Source of the DNA: Megalonaias nervosa | Taxonomy: Eukaryota > Mollusca > Bivalvia > Unionida > Unionidae | Direction of reading: 5' to 3' | NCBI GenBank assembly: GCA_016617855.1 | Contig: JAECUM010000837.1 | Span: forward strand, 119,706 to 183,705 | Length of the DNA stretch: 64,000 nt | Shown here: piece after piece, positions 57,001 to 64,000 of the stretch | How the letters are laid out: each line of letters begins with the position of its first letter | How positions within the stretch are numbered: position 1 is the stretch's first letter | Program-made: the position numbers and the translations under genes | Notes under the pieces: generated by a model | What the model was told of the DNA's origin: nothing | Seen by the model: only the letters and a program-made list of their open reading frames with translations | Databases searched by the model: none

Positions 57001-58050
57001 CACAAATCGATTTTAACCTTCTGGTTATATCTGTTCTGGTCTGTTTCTGTCCATTCTAGTGATTATGTCCACTGAATCAGTATGGTTGGAAAAAAATTTG
57101 GCAAATTTAAAGATTGAAAAATCTTTTGGCAGATTATGATTATACACTGTACTTCTGCCTGAGAGATGTGAATAATTTCATTTCTTGGTTTGTTGATTCT
57201 GGTTGTTGCTCAGTTCAAATGCATCACTGAAAAACACTGATGCATTCTCATACTTTGTCACAAATATTTATTACAGATGCACATCCAGATATCGGTGAAT
57301 ATAGCTTGAACAAGTTATAACAGTTCTGGTTGGAAAAATGGACATTGTTAGAGAAACTTTAAGTGAGCCAAAATGTAAACTTTTTGGCAGCGTGTGATGC
57401 AGGATTGCTCAAGACTTCTCCGCAGGATTGCTCAAGACTTCTCCATCTCATATGCTCACCATGAAAAATCCATTTGTGCCAATTGATGATGACTTTTAGG
57501 TAACGGTCAGAAAGGCATAATTGATAATATTCAAAGGTCTACAAAAATTACTGGAGTCAAAATTTATAAACTCATACAGCTGTGGCAAAAATGATGGACT
57601 AGTACCTTTGCTGCTGTTGCCACAGTTGATTAGTTGGTTGATTCAGTTTGGTTTGGTTTGTTTTTTTTGTGGGGGGGTTAACAGTATATTAGGTGGATGA
57701 AGAACCCCGAAAGACCACCAACCCAAACTGATTGATCTGTGACAAAACTCACTCTGTGAGATGTGCAAAAGCAAGCACATAGTACACTAGGGCACATGGA
57801 GCCTCTGTTGATTTGATGTTTATCTCCAACAGCTGAAGTCATTTAGACATGAGATCTCCGGTTTCGGTAGATCACTATGGCCTTTACACCATTTTCAGAT
57901 GAAGAGAATCTAAATATGGCAGCCAGTATTACTGCTGAAGAAAATCCAAGTACTTTTGAGACACCAAACACCATTTATGTAGAACCATTGACCTTCCACA
58001 AGTAACTGGCAACATTTTCATTTACACACTGGAGGCAAGTAATCGCATGA

Positions 58051-58250
58051 AAGCATCTTGTACCACTCTGCCATGGAAGCCCCTCAGACCTGTATCGCAA
58101 GACAAGCATCTTGTACCACTCTGCCATGAAAACCCCTCAGATCTGTATCGCAAGACAAGCATCTTATACCACTCTGCCATGAAAACCCCTCAGATCTGTA
58201 TTGCAAGACAAGCATCTTATACCACTCTGCCATGAAAACCACTCAGACCA
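58051..58250. repeat. 53-bp tandem repeat, four copies
   Basis: AAGCATCTTGTACCACTCTG starts at 58051, 58104, 58157 and 58210 with few changes. Because 53 is not a multiple of three, the frame through it reads three different versions and is not a gene. Confidence 0.92.
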
Positions 58251-59354
58251 TAAGTATGCCTCGTATGAAAGACTAGAAGTGGGAGATAGAACTTGTGACA
58301 ACTGGATTAAAAATGCAGAATGTTACTGCTAGGCCATCAGTGATGATGATGATGCTGTTGACAATACAGTTAACTGCAATGACATTGATTTTACGAGTAC
58401 TCTGGGAATAAATGATTCCTTGACTTTCATCCTTTTTTAAAATCTAATTTATGATATAAAAATGTTTGACTTGCTATATTTATTTTTTTTTAAAACTTTA
58501 TATTAGTCTTGCAACAAGGCATAAAAATAAGACGTCGGTAACTGAAATGTGTACTTACAAGAAATGATACAGTGTAAAAGTAGGCAGAAATAATGCGACA
58601 TCACTTTCACTGGCATTAATGATTTTTTCTGACAAATCATGTATTATAAGTTTACCAAAACATTTATTGAAAAAAATAATAACAAGGGAATCATAACATC
58701 TGACCACACATTTAAAGCAATACAAGATTTAACTATTATTCTAATCAAAAGCAGCATGCCTGAGAACAAAGAAGAATAGCAAAACATAGTGATCACTTCA
58801 GTAAACACACAGTTTAGTAAGGATACAAAGTCATGATTTCTGTATTAGAATTGAAATCCCCAATATAAAATCTATATTCATGGACATTACATTAGTAGTT
58901 ATTAAGGATCTGATCAATAACATCTACCAATAATAAGCCACCAAGAAAATTTGTGATTTCACAGTATCCGAGACGTACATGACTGACAGACAAATAAACA
59001 AAAGGACAAAAGATTGATTATAATTAATGAATACAAATAAAAATATGCAGTAGATTATATGATCTATAAGAATTCAGTAGATTACCTCCAGCCAGCTGTC
59101 ATTTAAATCGCTTCTGTCCCCAACCCAATATTAAATTCGCTTCTACCACCCACTAACCCACAGCCAGAAATTATGTAAAAAAAATATGCTTCTTTAGGGG
59201 GCAGTGTTTTTTGATTAAAACATATCTGACGGTGGATCTTAAATTTTTTAAATTGCTTCTATTGTGGGTTGGTTGAATTTGAAAGTGCCTTCCCCGGGGG
59301 TGGGTATATGTTTTACTGGAACTGCCCTTAAATGCTTTTGCTAACTCAACAATC

Positions 59355-59900
59355 TCCTTTTTGCAGAGGATAAAATTTTTTCTACTATTTGGCTATCAGA
59401 ATTTATTTTACAATGCTTTCATAGTTCTTCTGTTGGACTACTGCTGCACAATTTGGGGGAAAAAAAACGATACTAAGATTAAAAGAACCCAAAACTTCAA
59501 TAAAAGAGCAGCAAGAATAATCCTATATTTATACACCAACCACAATTCTATTCACAAAATTGAAATGGCTGAAATTTGAATAGATTAGCCTCCCGAAAGT
59601 CCATATCAATGTACAAAGTAAAGAAGTAAAGAATGAACTTTGTCCACAATATTTGAATAGTATGTTTCATTTCAAGTCAGAAAAACAGTAAGAAGGATCT
59701 AAATTGAGATCACTTACAAATGATCATTGCAATACACTGTTCCCAAAAAGAAATACTTTTAAAAAACCATTTGCTTGGTGTGTTCTATGGAATGAACTCC
59801 CCAAAGCAGTTAGATGAGAAACGAATCTAATTGTGTTGAAAAGAAAATCATACAACTTCTATCTAAAAAGGCAGTTTTCATTGTAAATATTGAAATACAT
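59355..59900 (+). pseudogene. LINE reverse-transcriptase C-terminal fragment
   Basis: The frame 59361-59579 contains LFYNAFIVLLLDYCCTIWG and KRAARIIL, the thumb-region motifs of jockey/CR1-type reverse transcriptases. A later broken stretch near 59785-59815 reads WNELPKAV-like in a shifted frame. It lies immediately outside the right end of the 6-kb element. No catalytic YADD part is present. Confidence 0.72.
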
Positions 59901-60303
59901 GCACTCCAGTTTATTCCATTAAGGCATTTCATGGACACTTTGTGTTTTATAGTAAACTATTTTTTTTTCTCTCGTATTTACAACAGTTTCTTCATTCTGA
60001 GGGTCTCAGAGGAGAATAGTATAATATACCAAATTACCCTCTTCAAATAAAGCATTTGTTGTTATTAACCACATTAGTGTCTAAAGTTGATCAATAATCT
60101 GTCCCACCCAATGCTTTTACCTAACAGCATTAGTGTGTAAATCAGGTCATGTTTCGCCATTTGATTCATGAACACAACTCATTCCCAATTGGTTCACATT
60201 CCTTATGAATTAGTCATCTCCTTTGCAAATGTGATTACCATGCCTACACATGCCAACCCCTGACGAGGAAAAAGTATAATCCAAGTGGACAAAAAAGGGT
60301 AAT
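59901..60303. other. No gene seen
   Basis: AT-rich, ending at the hAT fragment. No repeat boundary seen. Confidence 0.4.
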
Positions 60304-61158
60304 CAGTGTTTTATCTACCCATGCATCATGCGTCAAATATGCAGAATTTTCCGATTTTACAAAAGTCGACGACGGTGCATAAATTGATGCATCCTAATGT
60401 TATGTTTTGCTGATTAACACAAAATAAAGGTTTGGTCTAACTACTTCATTGGTTAGATTACAACTCGCTCAACAGAGAAAATGCGCACACATCATTTTCT
60501 CATGCTGATGTTATCATCACACATGGGGTTACAACTGAGTGTGGAGCCTGAAGCTGACCTTATGTGACTGTCACATCATTTGTAGCAACAGTATGTTAGA
60601 ACCATAAATCACCATACACAAGAAAGAAGCAAAAAATAAACGTGATTTTACTGTGATTCTCAGGAGAAACTATTATTTTATGTGCATCCTTGTCACGCTA
60701 AGAAGCAACAATTTCCATTCCCTCAATTGTATGCCTTGTGTTGTTCCAAGATAATATCAGCGTTCGAATGAAAATGGCGCCCAAGGCAAAAAACTTAAAA
60801 TAGATCCGAAACAAACAAAATTATCATTTCGACCACGTTTTTACAACTGACCGTCGATAATAGTATTGTTATTGAACCAGTGGAGCCTTCATCATCTAAA
60901 GAAGAGGTAACGGATACTCGTAAGATAAAACTAATTTTATGCAGCAATGGTTGAAAACATACAGCTGGCAACGTTTTCAAAAAAAAGGTATGTCGAGTGA
61001 AGAATGTGACAGTGAAGACGCCTTTATGTTTTGCCATATATCTACAGGGGCTAAAATAAACCTCGATGACCAAATGTGCCAAAAAACAAAAACTTTCAGA
61101 ACAGTGCACTGGGAAGGCATGCTGGGTTGCCAGAAAACAAACTGTTGATTGAAGGCAG
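60304..61158 (+). mobile_element. hAT element 5' fragment, second copy
   Basis: Begins CAGTGTTTTATCTACCCATG, the terminus of the hAT family at 5439-6998. It continues collinearly through the promoter-side DNA, the GCGCCCAAGGCAAAAAAC start region and the zinc-binding part (ECDSEDAFMFCHI), to about 61158 (TTGATTGAAGG). No right terminus is present, so it is truncated. It lies in the orientation opposite to the copy inside the viral relic. Confidence 0.82.
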
Positions 61159-62209
61159 AGGTCTCGCTAGGAATTTAAAACTAGGAGTCCAGGACTCCCA
61201 GTTTGGTAAAAATAGGAGTCACACCAGCAAACGTTGCAGTCCCCTCCCAGAAAACTATGCAAATTAGAAAAACTATTGGTTGCTATTGAGTTTAATTTTA
61301 CATTCTTTATAACATTGACATAGCTCTCGTTTGTCCATCAGAGTGAGACTGAATTTTGTCAACCCAAGGAAGGTCTTATTCCAAGCACTAAGCTAGGCAT
61401 CACAAACTTTTCTTACACTTGGCTACTGTCCCATCTGAACTTTCAGTTCTAGCAACTTAGCTCTCTTATGAATCTCATTACAATCTTCGTCAGTCTGCCG
61501 TTTAACTCCAAAATACTATCCAAATTTGTGAATGGCATTTTGTCCAAGTCTCAACATGTCTTGATTCCGAGGTCATGTGCACTGCTTATTCCGCTACACT
61601 CGGAAATTAACACAATTATGAAACCTAAAGTTGTTTACTTCATGTACTCTTATAAATGACCACAAGTACATCTCTGGATCTTTCTGCCTCTGAAATTATT
61701 TGAAAAACATTTTTGCTCCAACACACACATCGGCTAGAATAAATCCAACTCTAGCACCAAATACCTACAGACTGATTCTGTACCAGATATGGATTAGAAC
61801 AATGAATCTGTGAGTAAAGATTACAAATTAGAAAACCAGTCTGTGTTTTCCTAACTAAGCCTTACAGCTGATATAAATATAAACTGAGGTCAAAAGTTTG
61901 AAAGTAGAAACCAGCATGTTTCTTGGAAATAAGGCAGAACATGATACTGTTAGGAAAGTGCATGGAAATCGACGGACAAGCGCACTCTTATGTCGTAGTT
62001 ATGTAGAAACTCTCTCTTCTAGAATATGGTCTGTGCGATTAATGGGTGGTTAATAAAAATGAGAAAACAAATTAAATTTTTTGAGAGAGGGATGTACAGA
62101 AAATGTGTAATCCCAACACATTTACGTGTAATGCTTAATTTAGTGAAAACGGGGTAATGATTGTGCCAAAAGCTAATAGTTGGCATGAATGCTGGTCATT
62201 ATAAGAAGT
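61159..62209. other. No gene seen
   Basis: Includes a short GGAGTCCAGGACTCC palindrome near 61185-61200. Otherwise featureless. Confidence 0.4.
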
Positions 62210-62430
62210 CTTTCAGTGAATATCCTGTGTTGATACGACCATCCTTACGGTAGGAGTAGCCATAACAAGATTATCAAAATGGCTGCCTTGGTGGCCATAT
62301 TGGACATCAGATCTGCACCACTTTAATTTAGGACTGACTAAACATTATAAGAAGTCTTTTAGTTAAAACCATACGTTGCTATGACCTTCCATTAAGGGAT
62401 AATGACAACATCATTTTCAATAAATAATTC
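62210..62430. repeat. Satellite S1, inverted outlying copy
   Basis: Complement of the S1 unit: AAATGGCTGCCTTGGTGGCC, TTGGACATCAGATCTGCACC, TTATAAGAAGTCTTT. Confidence 0.7.
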
Positions 62431-63220
62431 ACAAAGAAAAAATTATAACAGATAGCAAATATATTTTTACATCATACCTTTGCCAACTCCGTTGATAGAT
62501 GGTTGATAATCACAAAAATAATCTTGGATTATGGAAGGCATGACAGTATGATCTGGATTTTATAGACCGAAAATTTAAACTGGGTAAACAACCATAGCAC
62601 CTAAGGCTAGGGAAGGTAATGAGCTTTTTCATTTCCCCTTCTTTAATTTGTTACATATATATAAAGATAGCATTTCATCTTTCCAGGATTGCTGGATTAA
62701 CAAGGTAGCACCGTTTTCCCCAAATGTTAATGTGATCAAGGAATGTATTTGATGGAGAAGTCAATGTACCTATAGAAATGAGGAGCAAAAACCATGCGTC
62801 TACTCAAGCAACTTTGGAACTGTGCTACAAAAAAGAAAAGTGGACAATTGATGGACTGATGGATGGACAGACAAATGTACAGAAACAGTCAAAATATTCC
62901 TATTAATGAATTCTGAATAACAAAAGACACATCAGGACCTTTGGTCTCGTGCATGCATCAAGTCTCATGGAGGTATCTTGAACAGTTCTGAAGTGTTCTC
63001 TGGAAATTAAACCACGACAAATGGGCAGGATGATGTAACCTCTTTCTATTGGAACCCAATCCGCCAACAACTTACTGGAACCCATCCGTATGTAGCACAA
63101 ACTTCGTTTGATGGTATGAATACAAGTGGCCAAGTGGAACCAAATTCACTGATAGGTAAATGCAAGAGACAGAGTCGGAGAGTGCTACTTACAGAAATTT
63201 CTTCCAATTGCTCTTTATTG
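62431..63220. other. No gene seen
   Basis: A 76-codon minus-strand frame at 62903-63133 shows no motif I recognise. No splice context. Confidence 0.35.
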
Positions 63221-63229
63221 CATAGGTCT

Positions 63230-63960
63230 TGAAAGCAATTATTCCAAGGTTTCAGTTTTTACCATCTTATGCCATATTCAACAGCACTTCCTTTGTCCAA
63301 TACTGAAAAGCTTTTATACCAAGATACTTTCAAAACATTGTCAAAATCTGCTAAATGGATTTTGTTGTTGTTTTGGGGGTTGGGTTTTCTTCTAGTTTTA
63401 GTAATGGTGACCATACATGATGGCAGATTAACATCACTGGTATGAACTAATGCCAGGATACTTCAACAAATTTAGCCCAATTCTGTAAAGTGATTTTTCA
63501 GAAATCTTTAAAAGGTTTTTTTTTTTATTTCAAGTAATGGTGGCCATAACCGATGGCAGTTTGCTGCATTATTTGTACAAACTGAAAAGTGATTTATGCC
63601 AGGATGTTTTTTTTATATATCAAATTTGGTCAAATTCTGTCGTGTCATTGTTATTAAGTTGTTTACAAGTTTTACCAATCTTAGAATCAATGGCCTACTT
63701 GATCATTGATCAGCAATGCACAAAACTGAGTAGCTTCTATACAAAGATGCATGTATCTAATGGCATATCATCATCATCATTTGGACGAATTTCACTGGTC
63801 TACACACCAGCTTGTTTTTTTTGCAAAGTATCAAGTCAGTTCTGCTGGACATACAATAGGTCATATTTTTGAAGGGCTGATCAACATAATCAGTACAAAT
63901 TTAAAAGCCATTCATCCCAGGATGCTGTCACATTTGACAATTCCTGTTCACCAGTTTATC
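63230..63960. repeat. Satellite S3, degenerate units of about 145 bp
   Basis: ATGCCAGGAT(A/G)-like landmarks recur near 63313, 63462, 63597, 63740 and 63913, with TAATGGTGGCCATA(A/C)-type blocks and CAAATTTGGTCAAATTCTGT between. The frame at 63537-63872 lies wholly in this array and is not a gene. Confidence 0.65.
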
Positions 63961-64000
63961 AGATCAATGACTTCAAAGGTTTTCCAAATAACGTAATGGG

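Larger units (their letters stand above)
53306..59329. mobile_element. Probable 6-kb DNA transposon with subterminal repeats
   Basis: The left end (CAGGGCCATTCCAGTAAAAC) and right end (complement AAGGGCAGTTCCAGTAAAAC) are inverted copies that stay similar for about 45 bp, through the CCCC..GGGGA.GGCACTT part. Inside each end lie several copies of an AATCGCTTCTGTTGTGGG-like motif in both orientations (53350-53510 and 59105-59275), as in elements whose transposase binds subterminal arrays. The CAGGG start is hAT-like, but I see no clear 8-bp target duplication and no recognisable transposase. Alternatively these are two separate MITEs of one family in opposite orientation. Confidence 0.6.

Noticed and set aside
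58047..58235. A 62-codon frame with repeated peptide-like blocks
   Set aside because: The 53-bp tandem repeat explains it; each unit is read in a different frame.
63537..63872. A 111-codon frame near the right edge
   Set aside because: It lies within satellite S3 units and has no recognisable domain.

Overview
The window is animal nuclear DNA from an AT-rich, intron-rich, transposon-laden genome, most likely a marine invertebrate and probably a mollusc. The evidence is a split TM9SF2-type gene with 2-7 kb introns, tRNA-derived SINEs, L2-like LINE pieces, Tigger/pogo, piggyBac and hAT remnants, and many degenerate tandem arrays. The mollusc assignment rests only on the general look of the SINEs and repeats and is tentative. 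Nothing suggests bacterial sequence.

Region 1 (1-14170) is a decayed Polinton/Maverick (adintovirus-like) element. The late block on the + strand holds the C-terminal end of the double-jelly-roll major capsid protein, a basic core-like protein, an adenain-type cysteine protease, a possible fibre-like protein, a small membrane protein and a penton-like capsid protein. A minus-strand gene of unknown function follows. Then come about 3 kb of later insertions (tandem repeats, a 1.56 kb hAT element, a tRNA-like SINE). The early block follows: a minus-strand Cys-rich zinc protein, a very long protein-primed-type family B DNA polymerase running into an SF1 helicase and a C-terminal HNH-like domain, a tail-to-tail DDE integrase, a zinc-ribbon/phospholipase-A2-like protein, and an FtsK/HerA-type packaging ATPase. 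Only the ATPase and the core-like protein keep uninterrupted frames. The others carry stops and frameshifts, so this is a fossil. The left end of the element lies outside the window and I could not find its right terminus.

Region 2 (14171-20731) is non-coding: a piggyBac-like TTAA-flanked element (15223-16305), a TA-flanked Tigger/pogo derivative (17069-18738) and a 30-bp minisatellite that ends just before the first recognised exon.

Region 3 (20732-41384) holds the last six exons of a TM9SF2 orthologue on the + strand (20732-20789, 22357-22516, 25669-25820, 31210-31321, 33823-33994, 41317-41384). All have consensus splice sites and consistent phases, and the protein ends in the KVD Golgi-retention tail. 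Upstream exons are not in the window, so the viral relic probably sits in, or next to, an upstream intron. The introns are filled with minisatellites, roughly 140-bp degenerate satellites, SINEs, an L2-like LINE and a second Tigger derivative.

Region 4 (41385-64000) is the 3' UTR and intergenic DNA: a third Tigger derivative, a SINE scrap, a duplicated 640-bp repeat, a fresh 194-bp tandem duplication, a probable 6-kb terminal-inverted-repeat element (53306-59329), a LINE reverse-transcriptase tail, and an inverted fragment of the same hAT family found inside the viral relic. I recognise no further host gene.
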